In this document: one piece after another, positions 61,001 through 64,000 of the stretch | Position numbering within the stretch: the first letter of the stretch is position 1 | How the letters are laid out: every line of letters starts with the position of its first letter | NCBI GenBank assembly: GCA_023055505.1 | Contig: JALIRH010000002.1 | Location: forward strand, 53,629,233-53,693,232 | DNA length: 64,000 nucleotides | Direction of reading: 5' to 3' | Origin: Callipepla californica brunnescens | Taxonomy: Eukaryota > Chordata > Aves > Galliformes > Odontophoridae | Notes under the pieces: model-generated | Database searches by the model: none | The model's input: only the letters and a program-made list of their open reading frames with translations | What the model was told of the DNA's origin: nothing | Translations under genes and position numbers: made by a program

Positions 61001-63882
61001 CAGGAAACAGAAAATATGCACAAATAGAAACACTTACCCTAGACTGTGGTACTCCTTAGGATCTTGTTCTATCTTGCAAAGACCATTCTGGAGTATTTTA
61101 TTTTCTTTTACTAATCTCTGCTTAAATAAATGCAGATGAGGCAAGAATATATTGATTTTTGTTTTCCATCTTCTAATGCTTGGCACTTGAGTAGTTTTCA
61201 TCCATTACTTCATTGTAAACAAGAGAAATGTGGTAGTTTTTTTCTAAAATGCTGTTTATAACAGTAGCTTTCTGTTTCTCAATAGGTATGCCTGTTGAAT
61301 TTCCAATATGAACCCCATTTAGGTATAAGGGAAGCAAGGTCATCACCTCCAAAACCAAGCACACAAGGTGACTTTTCAACAGTGATATCATAGCGTTTCA
61401 ATAAAGCATGGGTTTGGAAGTGAACACTGAGCAAAAATGCAATAGCTGCTTTTACCTGGGATCTCTTTTAACAGCACTGATGTTAGTAAAATTTATGGCT
61501 TAGTTTTGCTTTACAATTTTTTGTTTATAGATACAATAAAGCAAAAGCCATATTGAATAGTGCCCTGCATAAGGTAAAGCACAGCACAGATCTAACCTGC
61601 TTTAACACATTCTGCCTTTGTACTTAAGCTTGTTTACCTCCTGCAAATCTTCCTGTTATGACTGTGATAAACCCGCTCTTGATAGTAGAAAGGCAGCTGC
61701 CGATTTTGAAACAGCAATTCTTCACACTTAGCAACTAGGAAACACTCCAAAGTCTCCTCAAATACACACAGTCACTTCTTTCCACATGAGATCTTAGCTT
61801 ACGCTGCATGTGGATGGAGATTTTGTTCACTGGGAGGACACTAGCTAGAAACCCATTTTGTGTGACTTTAAGGCCAAGTTTCAGCAGAGGACATGACAGC
61901 AAACACATTTTTACCACATGTATTTTGTGTAATTCAGCACAAAACACTAGCTCAAAAACACAGTTCTTAAGTAACGTATTTCAGACACTTTTTAATCTTC
62001 TTAATTTGGAGGTCTTCAAGACTCATACAAATCCTGCTCTGGAACCTGCTTCCACCACCACAGTCAGGCAGAAATGATGGGGGCTAAGAGGGGAAGAGCA
62101 GAAGGGAACACATGAACAGCAACTTCAGATGCTGCAGGATACCCAGACCACAGCACAGCCAGGTGTTACCCTACCAAAGACTAATACAAACAATCTGAAC
62201 TTCCAAGCCCTAGAATAGATAGGTAGGATTACTCCCTAAGAACTTCGGATTTTTAGTTGTTTTTTTGTTTGTTTTTTTGTTTGTTTTGTTTTGGTGAGTT
62301 TTTGGTAAAACAGGACTCTGTCTGGATCTATCTAACTTTGTGCTGCACTAACAATGACAGTGCAGTCCTAAGGGAGCAAAAGACAAAAACAGAAATGTTT
62401 GTAAATTGTTATGATGTCAAAGTCCAATCTGTACAAGCTGTTGAGTCTCAGTTCTTTGATAGACCTCCTGGGATAAGAAACATTTAGAAATAATCTGTGG
62501 CTTCAATTTGCATGTGTTACTATGCTTCAAGCACATAGATTAACTAAGAGAAGGTGAACCATAATCTGTTTTTAATGCATACTTTAGCAGCAACATCCAA
62601 CTCTGACCCCACCTGACATTTCACAGCTGAACCTTAGTGGCTTTTCCACCCAAAGAAAGTTATTTCCTCTACGTTATAGAAATTAATGTTGCAAATTGCA
62701 GAAATGCAGGGATGGACTCAGGCATAATGAAACAAGGAGCCTGGAACAGTATTCACCAGAGACTGGAACTGGTAAATGGCAGCTAGAATGCTACTGAAAA
62801 AATATTACTTAAAACACAATGTGCAGAAGCCCCAGGGTCATCACTGAGAGTGAGCTGGAACTGCATACGCAGTAGCTAGCTCTTCATGACTCCAGGGCAG
62901 TGATTAAAAAAAAGTACATATAACCAAATAAATCTCAACCTGACAACTGAAGATTGCTAATCTGCATAACCACACAGCGGGAGCAGTTAACAGGAAGGGA
63001 TATTTGCGTGACCATCCCTAGACTTACTGCCACAGCTTCAAGATATGTTGGCTGGAAAGGGGAAAAGGGATAGGACATGAACTTTGTTTTGCTCAGAAAG
63101 CCCAGTGCTACAGCTACTTTTAAAGTTATTTTCAACACCCTGAGTGGTTTGTCAGCCTTCATTTCTCAGGGCTTGTTTGTTTGTTTTGATAGACATCACA
63201 AAATCATCATTTTCACAGTAACATCATTGTGAACCACGTCACGGATGTGCATTTTACCGTATTACATGACTGTGGGTGCTTCAACACAGGAACAGTAGTG
63301 CAGGAAAGATGAAGATTTTCCAGTAAGCACACTAGAGAGGAATAAATCTTCTCATAAAGGCAGTGAGAAAAATGTGGATACAAAATGAGAAGCCTTAAGT
63401 TCTGTCACTTCATAATTTACAACTACATACTCCCACATTTAATCACTGTCACCCACACAAGATTTGTTGGGATCAATCCCTTCCCCACAAGTATGTTTTT
63501 ATCAATATGCTCACCATGAATAAATGGGCTATGACAAACAGGTGGTGATTAGATTCCCAACATCCAAACTAGATGTATGCATAGATACCTCAAGTGAGGT
63601 TTTGTAGCAGAAGGTACCATTCAAGCCATCAGTTAAAATCCAATCAAAGAAATTAACCACAGCTTCATCCATTAACAATATGTTATCTTCTATCTATTTC
63701 AAGGTGGTAGGGTATTCATCATCAGACACATAACCAAGGAGCAGGTAACACAAACTGTTTGCATGTCAAAGCCCATTTCTCCCCACAGTTAACTGAAGAT
63801 TGCAACCAAGCTGCAGGTTTATGCTACTGCAAGAGTTTCTACACAATGACGATGCTGAATTGCTGCATCATCTTCAGTGCCT
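1005..63882 (-). CDS. multi-exon protein-coding gene, C-terminal ~570 residues, product not recognised
   Basis: Seen: nineteen minus-strand segments, each with an AG acceptor and a GT donor, keep one open frame when joined in order: 63882-63828, 63051-63028, 61120-61038, 60019-59983, 56576-56530, 53362-53280, 51925-51787, 47917-47853, 39904-39738, 34355-34300, 33720-33697, 31389-31229, 28874-28767, 25082-25046, 22619-22413, 20238-20214 (or 21324-21279), 15688-15629, 14460-14342, 1360-1141. The span includes a putative short 3' UTR to about 1005. The start codon lies beyond the right edge. The N-terminal third of this part looks coiled coil; the remainder is Cys/Trp-rich and mixed alpha/beta. 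No signal peptide or clear membrane segment is visible. Inference: an expressed vertebrate gene with large introns. I do not recognise the family. Individual exon ends are manual calls; the overall gene is more certain than any one boundary. Confidence 0.72.
1024..1029 (-). terminator. AATAAA poly(A) signal
   Basis: TTTATT on the plus strand reads AATAAA on the gene strand, 112 bases past the stop codon. GT-rich sequence follows it on the gene strand (around 985-1010). The implied 3' UTR is only about 130 bases, so a later signal outside the window may also be used. Confidence 0.4.
1141..1360 (-). CDS. terminal coding exon with stop codon
   Basis: The acceptor is ggctattatcttcccccag. One base completes Arg from the exon at 14342, then 72 codons to a TGA at 1143-1141. 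Fragments include [20 protein letters not shown] and [15 protein letters not shown]; the last residues are SHGL. A likely poly(A) signal lies about 115 bases downstream. The upstream open frame runs a few codons into the intron, which is expected. Family not recognised. Confidence 0.66.
1620..1772 (+). repeat. CR1 LINE 3' tail
   Basis: Matches the well-known CR1 3' end: 'ggggttggactagatag' followed by 'aggtcccttccaacccc' and a degenerate tail octamer (aatctatgg). Only about 150 bases are left, 5'-truncated as usual for CR1. Confidence 0.85.
1878..1960 (+). repeat. CR1 LINE 3' tail, diverged
   Basis: Ends in 'gatcctttccaactcagac' and then 'tatgattctatga', the CR1 tail octamer. It lies about 100 bases after another CR1 tail in the same orientation. 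Confidence 0.72.
3091..3124. repeat. 17-bp perfect tandem duplication
   Basis: cgtgtctggggagacaa occurs twice head to tail. Confidence 0.9.
5494..5543. repeat. direct repeat with internal palindromy
   Basis: ggtgcaccagtgcac occurs at 5497-5511 and again at 5528-5542. The surrounding cctggtg...caccagg is inverted, so the region could fold. Confidence 0.75.
9511..9562 (-). other. exon-like segment, unplaced
   Basis: Acceptor taaacctgttttcaag and donor TCG|GTGAGTCGG bracket 52 bases. After the exon at 14342 they would read [17 protein letters not shown]. It ends in phase 0, while the terminal exon needs two preceding bases, so it fits only if a further exon exists below 9500. It could be an alternative exon or chance. 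Confidence 0.27.
13262..13321. repeat. diverged ~30-bp tandem duplication
   Basis: Two adjacent units start agctctgaca and continue ...catgcaac, with several substitutions between them. Confidence 0.65.
14342..14460 (-). CDS. internal exon, 119 nt
   Basis: Good acceptor (gacttgtcatgccttag) and strong donor CCCAAG|GTAAGC. A stop codon lies immediately before the exon in this frame, so the open frame begins exactly at the splice site. There are 39 codons, including [20 protein letters not shown] and [13 protein letters not shown], then AG. AG plus G of the final exon gives Arg. The hydrophobic stretch is too polar and short to call a membrane segment. Confidence 0.74.
14982..15225 (-). repeat. 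CR1 LINE fragment
   Basis: Minus-strand CR1 3' region: 'aatcacagaatcacgggga', 'ttggaagggacctcctgcc', then the typical 'tctctgggcaacctgtgcca' block. It lies in the intron between the exons at 15629 and 14460. Confidence 0.88.
15629..15688 (-). CDS. internal exon, 60 nt
   Basis: Excellent acceptor (ctaattgcttgcttatttcacttag) and donor CACCAG|GTGAGGC. Exactly twenty codons, [20 protein letters not shown], phase 0 at both ends. It reads directly into the next exon. One of the most reliable exons. Confidence 0.75.
17394..17605 (-). repeat. CR1 LINE fragment
   Basis: Starts with the tail octamer 'agaatcatagaatagaatc' and continues through 'ggatggcaactcaaccatct' and 'cctggggagcctactccagt', the CR1 3' UTR order on the minus strand. 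Confidence 0.86.
19122..19149. repeat. (TAAA)n microsatellite
   Basis: About five to six consecutive TAAA/AAAT units. Confidence 0.85.
20214..20238 (-). CDS. candidate 25-nt exon linking 22413 to 15688
   Basis: The acceptor is the best pyrimidine tract in this intron (cttctttttgtcctttgtttttctgtgttcag). One base completes Ser, then IYGIKYNL ends in phase 0 at a weak donor TTTG|GTAGAA. It supplies the 1-base-to-phase-0 step that the chain needs. The segment at 21279-21324 supplies the same step, and only one of them can be used in frame. Confidence 0.38.
21279..21324 (-). CDS. candidate 46-nt exon, alternative to 20214-20238
   Basis: Good acceptor (caatatgtttgtttcacag), moderate donor TTG|GTAAAA. 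In the frame required after 22413 it encodes [15 protein letters not shown], phase 0 at the end. In another frame it reads [15 protein letters not shown], which looks more protein-like but would need two further exons (for example 17843-17865) to restore phase. Unresolved. Confidence 0.33.
22413..22619 (-). CDS. internal exon, 207 nt
   Basis: The acceptor (gcttctgcctttttgtattttag) is excellent and the donor is CCAG|GTTAGT. There are 68 open codons, including [20 protein letters not shown] and [20 protein letters not shown], flanked by T and AG of split codons. It is the longest internal exon found and the clearest coding signal in the window. The family is not recognised. Confidence 0.78.
22752..22769. 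repeat. (AT)n microsatellite
   Basis: Nine AT units in the intron upstream of the exon at 22619. Confidence 0.85.
24337..24369. repeat. A-rich (AAAAAT)n low-complexity run
   Basis: Repeated aaaaat/aaaat units. Confidence 0.75.
25046..25082 (-). CDS. internal exon, 37 nt
   Basis: Excellent acceptor (tcttgttttggtctgtgacttacag) and GTATGT donor. In the frame set by 28767 it encodes [11 protein letters not shown], with two split bases at each end. The last two bases TA plus T of the next exon make Tyr. A different frame stays open much longer (to 24935), so an alternative longer exon is possible. Only the short form connects to both neighbours. Confidence 0.58.
27080..28200 (-). mobile_element. 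CR1 LINE, internally deleted, EN fragment joined to RT fragment
   Basis: Gene-strand order from 28200: an endonuclease piece (with 'AITETW'-like coding remnants near 28160 and the [10 protein letters not shown] segment near 28070-28035), then the reverse transcriptase C-terminal part with [12 protein letters not shown] and the catalytic-loop variant FVDDTKLGG at about 27907-27881. The 3' UTR ending at 27080 follows. In full CR1 elements more than a kilobase separates the two coding pieces; here they lie within about 40 codons. The remaining 133-codon frame is open but lacks most of EN and the RT palm, so it cannot be active. It lies in the intron between 28767 and 25082. Confidence 0.88.
28645..28662. 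repeat. poly(A) tract
   Basis: About 18 A residues, 100 bases below the donor of the exon at 28767. Confidence 0.8.
28767..28874 (-). CDS. internal exon, 108 nt
   Basis: Excellent acceptor (cctttttcagttttattttgacag) and strong donor GGGA|GTAAGTG. The only frame open throughout starts with two bases, then 35 codons including [20 protein letters not shown] and CICSFYCQG, and ends with A. The other two frames hit stops early. It has beta-strand-like character. A reliable exon. Confidence 0.68.
28875..31228 (-). other. intron, 2.35 kb
   Basis: Apart from the mariner copy at 30043-30581, no recognised element. Confidence 0.5.
30043..30581 (-). mobile_element. mariner-type DNA transposon, deleted copy (~540 bp)
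   Basis: Terminal inverted repeats: ccaggtctctccaaaaac... on the left against tgaaggctgctccgaaag... read from the right. A TA follows the right end (30582-30583); the left TA is mutated. On the minus strand it keeps part of a transposase N-terminal helix-turn-helix coding segment (VYGDQTVDV near 30300). The catalytic part is absent. Same family as 46049-46596, opposite orientation. Confidence 0.76.
31229..31389 (-). CDS. internal exon, 161 nt, Cys/Trp-rich
   Basis: Strong acceptor (caaacttccttcttctgtag). One base completes Glu, then 53 open codons including [20 protein letters not shown] and [12 protein letters not shown], then one base at donor GGCA|GTATAT. The Cys pairs could be structural, but the spacing does not match a zinc-binding motif I know. 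A second frame stays open for 31 codons, so the assignment rests on phase and on the longer frame. Confidence 0.58.
31390..33696 (-). other. intron, 2.3 kb
   Basis: Contains a small CR1 tail at 32225. The rest is unremarkable AT-rich sequence. Confidence 0.5.
32225..32345 (-). repeat. CR1 LINE 3' tail
   Basis: 'atcatggaatcatagaatat' followed by 'gaatcaagtccaactccaga' and 'gaccacttccttgggtgggt', the minus-strand CR1 3' end. Confidence 0.78.
33697..33720 (-). CDS. 24-nt microexon (alternative donor gives 37 nt)
   Basis: Very good acceptor (gctgtttcttttgtactcacag). One base completes Trp with the preceding exon, followed by ERCVNKL and GA at donor AGA|GTATGA. A second donor at 33683 (TGG|GTATGG) would extend the peptide to [12 protein letters not shown] but ends in phase 0, which does not fit the next exon. 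Only the 24-nt form keeps the chain in frame. Confidence 0.45.
34300..34355 (-). CDS. internal exon, 56 nt
   Basis: Strong acceptor (gcttttaatctatctccctgaagcag). In phase 0, as required by the exon at 39738, it encodes [18 protein letters not shown] and ends with TG at donor CTTG|GTACTT, which is only moderate. A second frame is also open, but the phase-0 reading joins both neighbours. Confidence 0.57.
34758..34770. repeat. poly(C) tract
   Basis: Thirteen consecutive C residues. Confidence 0.9.
34953..35032 (-). repeat. CR1 LINE 3' tail
   Basis: 'agaataatagaattattaag' then 'gatcatctagtccagccatc', the CR1 3' end on the minus strand. Confidence 0.78.
36727..36768. repeat. 21-bp perfect tandem duplication
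   Basis: cctgatctctcaatgcag plus tat occurs twice with no mismatch. Confidence 0.92.
36992..37192 (-). other. exon-like segment with stops in all frames (possible poison exon)
   Basis: The acceptor is one of the strongest in the window (tttttctctgtgttttgccacaatag). The donor is CAGCTG|GTGAGTGGG. The 201 bases contain stops in all three frames; in the gene's phase 0 the stop comes after 34 codons. It lies between the exons at 39738 and 34355, which join in frame without it. Confidence 0.4.
39738..39904 (-). CDS. internal exon, 167 nt
   Basis: Both splice sites are strong: acceptor gactgtgttttattgacag and donor CCTGAG|GTGAGTGGG. Two bases complete a codon, then 55 open codons including [20 protein letters not shown] and [20 protein letters not shown], ending in phase 0. 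It lies in an 8-kb-plus intron on one side and a 5-kb intron on the other, away from repeats. I do not recognise the domain. A weak resemblance to a helicase HA2 segment was not pursued. Confidence 0.74.
40632..40850 (-). repeat. CR1 LINE, deleted copy
   Basis: A CR1 tail ('tagaatcacagaatggcttg', 'gaagatcatctcgtttcagc') passes directly into sequence matching the RT C-terminal coding region ('agatctatcaaggtacttct', 'acactcaatctcatggtaaa'). The 3' UTR body is missing. A 19-bp unit (catttgggtgccatccaca) is duplicated in tandem at 40765-40802. Confidence 0.72.
42050..42365 (-). repeat. CR1 LINE fragment, diverged
   Basis: Order of motifs matches the CR1 3' UTR on the minus strand: 'aaaaaattgttcctcacatg', 'tcctcgcaggaggtccctca', 'aactcagtccagactgtcag'. 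Confidence 0.68.
42366..42425 (-). repeat. second CR1 3' tail abutting the previous one
   Basis: 'aataagactggaaaagatgt' and 'aagatcatctagtccaactg' restart the CR1 3' end immediately after another CR1 fragment, so this is a separate insertion. Confidence 0.62.
42430..43560. other. unidentified GC-richer segment
   Basis: About 1.1 kb with higher C content than its surroundings and long ORF-like stretches on both strands, but no splice structure or family I can name. It follows the second CR1 tail directly and may be an old repeat. Confidence 0.3.
43724..43740. repeat. poly(A) tract
   Basis: About 17 A residues. Confidence 0.85.
45040..45178 (+). repeat. CR1 LINE 3' tail
   Basis: 'caaaagccatgaggatctgg', 'gactgagcaggagggtaaag' and 'cccttccaacctaaaccatt' are in CR1 3' order on the plus strand. 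Confidence 0.75.
45396..45412. repeat. poly(A) tract
   Basis: About 17 A residues. Confidence 0.85.
46049..46596 (+). mobile_element. mariner-type DNA transposon, deleted copy (548 bp)
   Basis: Flanked by TA at 46047-46048 and 46597-46598. Terminal inverted repeats: tgagggctgctccaaaagca against tgtagttgctccaaaactaa read from the right end. An internal remnant of transposase N-terminal coding (GQTVDV near 46325) matches the copy at 30043-30581. The catalytic domain is missing, so it is non-autonomous. Confidence 0.83.
47536..47557. repeat. poly(A) tract after a short CA run
   Basis: About 22 A residues following acacaca. Confidence 0.85.
47853..47917 (-). CDS. internal exon, 65 nt (or 41 nt with alternative acceptor)
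   Basis: The donor AAAG|GTGAAT is good. Two acceptors give the same frame: ttattggagcag at 47918 and the slightly better ttattctctgag at 47894. The longer form encodes [20 protein letters not shown] plus Lys. It ends with G, which with GG of the next exon makes Gly. The frame links well to the exon at 39904. Which acceptor is used is open. Confidence 0.57.
47985..48190 (-). repeat. CR1 LINE fragment
   Basis: 'gcaggggttgggagggactt', 'ctctacaacctctctgggca' and 'acctgttcccgtgctccatc' in CR1 minus-strand order. It begins 68 bases above the acceptor of the exon at 47917. Confidence 0.85.
49845..51710 (-). mobile_element. CR1 LINE lacking reverse transcriptase: ORF1 esterase, EN and linker joined to 3' UTR
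   Basis: From 51710 on the minus strand: the C-terminal half of ORF1 with the SGNH-type esterase block (WLEDWCHHN, then [17 protein letters not shown] near 51530; the expected catalytic His is replaced by Cys in DESC). Next is the EN domain ([13 protein letters not shown] near 51230; VDFN for the usual GDFN near 50940), then the EN-RT linker ([15 protein letters not shown] near 50400; [13 protein letters not shown] near 50290). At about 50120 the sequence jumps to the CR1 3' UTR, ending with the tail at 49850. The whole RT domain is missing. Frames are broken in several places. It sits in the intron between 51787 and 47917. Confidence 0.85.
51787..51925 (-). CDS. internal exon, coiled-coil segment, 139 nt
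   Basis: The acceptor is ...gctggggttaaacag. The frame starts with two bases of a split Lys codon and is open for 45 codons, beginning [20 protein letters not shown], a clear charged coiled-coil pattern. The donor used here is TCTGA|GTATGT. An alternative in-frame donor CAA|GTTAGC at 51825 would shorten it but would then not match the phase of the next exon. A CR1 copy starts about 80 bases beyond the donor. Confidence 0.6.
51926..53279 (-). other. intron, 1.35 kb
   Basis: Contains an (AT)-rich run near 52880-52900. No recognised element. Confidence 0.45.
53280..53362 (-). CDS. internal exon, 83 nt
   Basis: The acceptor is pyrimidine rich (caatcattacctcccacag). One base completes a Ser codon, then 27 codons including [20 protein letters not shown], then one base at a weak donor CAA|GTGCAA. 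A stronger GTGAGT donor lies about 17 bases further downstream but would require another frame and would not join the next exon. The peptide reads smoothly into the Lys/Glu-rich exon at 51925. Confidence 0.52.
53521..53536. repeat. poly(T) tract
   Basis: About 16 T residues. Confidence 0.85.
53942..54283 (-). mobile_element. solo LTR of an endogenous retrovirus (copy A)
   Basis: On the minus strand it begins TGTAG. The other end reads ...GTTATA where copy B has ...GTTACG, consistent with decayed TG...CA ends. Flanks are TCTCC (53937-53941) and CCTCC (54284-54288), a probable 5-bp target duplication with one change. A TATA-like atttaag lies near 54138 and a splice-donor-like GAG|GTAAGC near 54066-54071. 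No internal retroviral sequence is attached. Copy B at 57192 is clearly homologous. Family name not assigned. It lies in the same orientation as the host gene. Confidence 0.72.
56530..56576 (-). CDS. internal exon, 47 nt
   Basis: The donor CAGCAG|GTGAGGGG is strong. The acceptor (gtttttgtgataaaag) is moderate. In the frame demanded by the previous exon it encodes [15 protein letters not shown] and ends with AG of a split codon. A second frame is also open, so the reading depends on the chain. It sits upstream, on the gene strand, of two LTR insertions and a CR1. Confidence 0.5.
57192..57546 (-). mobile_element. solo LTR of an endogenous retrovirus (copy B)
   Basis: Homologous along its full length to 53942-54283, including the conserved block around 'ggtgctcaatca' and 'aacactataacatga'. 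Flanks are ATCTC (57187-57191) and ATCTG (57547-57551), a likely 5-bp target duplication with one change. A TATA-like ttatttaaag lies near 57396-57405. At the place of the donor-like GTAAG in copy A this copy has ATAAG. It also has a (TAAA)n expansion near 57311. No internal retroviral genes remain. Confidence 0.72.
57600..57733 (+). repeat. CR1 LINE 3' tail
   Basis: 'ttggaccagatgacctttaa' followed by 'aggtcccctccaatttagat', the plus-strand CR1 3' end. Confidence 0.87.
57828..57842. repeat. (ATT)n microsatellite
   Basis: Five ATT units. Confidence 0.8.
57955..58830 (-). mobile_element. CR1 LINE fragment, RT 3' part plus 3' UTR region
   Basis: About 875 bases in CR1 minus-strand order: 'tcctccaggctgaacagccc', 'cagctctctcagcctgtcct', 'gacctgctggccatgcttct', 'tcactgataaaaatattgaa'. 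It begins inside the 3' UTR (the tail itself is missing) and extends into RT coding sequence, which is riddled with stops. Confidence 0.86.
59983..60019 (-). CDS. internal exon, coiled-coil segment, 37 nt
   Basis: The acceptor (cactatttcttatacatgtaag) is good and the donor is GTG|GTATAT. One base completes the Gly codon split from the previous exon, then twelve codons [12 protein letters not shown] end in phase 0. It continues the helical pattern of the exon at 61038. The open frame runs past the donor, so the exact 3' boundary is less certain than the 5' one. Confidence 0.6.
60428..60994 (+). mobile_element. solo LTR of an avian endogenous retrovirus (567 bp)
   Basis: Flanked by a perfect 5-bp direct repeat CACAG (60423-60427 and 60995-60999). 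It contains blocks typical of a widespread bird ERV LTR: 'aagggatattccatatcata', 'tatctcaactcatgagttct', 'ccccatcccactgggaaggg' and the end 'gggttaaacacaaca'. The first dinucleotide is TA instead of TG. No internal genes are attached. It lies in the intron between 61038 and 60019, antisense to the gene. Confidence 0.82.
61038..61120 (-). CDS. internal exon, coiled-coil segment, 83 nt
   Basis: The acceptor is a long pyrimidine tract ending atttatttaag, and the donor is AGG|GTAAGTG. There are 27 open codons starting [20 protein letters not shown], then GG of a split codon. Spacing of Leu/Ile and charged residues suggests coiled coil. A solo LTR begins only 44 bases downstream of the donor, so this exon marks where the intron begins. 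This is one of the most reliable exons. Confidence 0.7.
61121..63027 (-). other. intron, 1.9 kb
   Basis: Contains a T/G-rich low-complexity run at 62258-62294 and a stop-containing exon-like stretch ending at 61426. No transposon recognised. Confidence 0.5.
62258..62294. repeat. (TTTTTGTTTG)n low-complexity run
   Basis: Repeated t(4-7)gtttg units. Confidence 0.8.
63028..63051 (-). CDS. 24-nt microexon
   Basis: A strong acceptor (cccttttcccctttccag) and a strong GTAAGT donor bracket exactly eight codons, PTYLEAVA, phase 0 on both sides. Both neighbours (63828 and 61120) also meet it in phase 0. Joined to the next exon it reads as continuous helix. A 24-nt exon could arise by chance, but both splice sites are among the best in the window. 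Confidence 0.57.
63828..63882 (-). CDS. internal exon (most upstream in window), 55 nt
   Basis: The acceptor follows a long pyrimidine tract (gctttgctgccttcag). The exon carries one base of a split codon and then 18 open codons, [18 protein letters not shown]. It ends in phase 0 at a weaker donor, GTAGCA. The other two frames contain stops. It joins in frame to the 24-nt exon at 63051. The sequence is polar and helix-like, continuing into the coiled-coil region. The weak donor is the main doubt. Confidence 0.55.
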
Positions 63883-64000
63883 CTGAAGGCAGCAAAGCTG
63901 AAAGCACATGACTGCTGAACTACTTGCATATGTCTTGAGGCTATTTTCCTGGGATGAAGCTGTTGACAAATTCTTAATGCCATCCATGCTGCGCCATTCT

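Noticed and set aside
61230..61426. Long open frame after acceptor cattttttgctcag-like site at 61427
   Set aside because: Flanking exons meet in phase 0; in that phase this segment hits a stop within 13 codons and has no strong donor.
1..64000. tRNA, rRNA, snRNA, microRNA, CRISPR array or bacterial-type operon
   Set aside because: No tRNA box pair, no repeat-spacer array and no clustered same-strand long ORFs were seen on either strand.

Overview
This window looks like an AT-rich stretch of a bird genome, most likely galliform or a close relative. Every interspersed repeat I recognise is of avian type: at least fourteen CR1 LINE fragments, two short mariner-type DNA transposon copies and three solo LTRs. 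There are no operons, no ribosome binding sites and no long intact open reading frames.

The main content is a protein-coding gene on the minus strand that is cut into small exons. It is not obvious from long ORFs. I found it by looking for minus-strand stretches bounded by a pyrimidine-rich AG acceptor and a GT donor, then testing whether codon phase carries from one stretch to the next. A phase-consistent chain of 19 exons runs from 63882 (5' side, entering from beyond the right edge) to a stop codon at 1141, with a possible AATAAA poly(A) signal at 1024-1029. It encodes about 570 residues, the C-terminal part of a larger protein. The first part (63882 to about 51800) is polar, Lys/Glu-rich and probably coiled coil. 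The rest (about 47900 to 1141) is mixed and rich in Cys, Trp and beta-type residues. I do not recognise the protein and give no gene symbol. No chained exon overlaps a recognised repeat, which supports the chain. One link (between 22413 and 15688) and a few donors are weak.

Layout from left to right: 1-1004 lies downstream of the gene and is featureless. 1141-1360 is the last exon. 1361-14341 is a 13-kb last intron with two small CR1 tails. 14342-25082 holds five to six exons. 27080-28200 is a CR1 copy with an internal deletion. 28767-39904 holds five exons, a mariner copy and a stop-containing exon-like segment. 40-47.8 kb is a large repeat-bearing intron with CR1 fragments, a second mariner and an unidentified segment. 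47853-53362 holds three exons around a CR1 copy that lacks its reverse transcriptase. 53942-60994 holds three solo LTRs and two more CR1 copies between exons. 61038-63882 holds the three most upstream exons. Repeats occupy introns only, and two of the LTRs lie in the same orientation as the gene.
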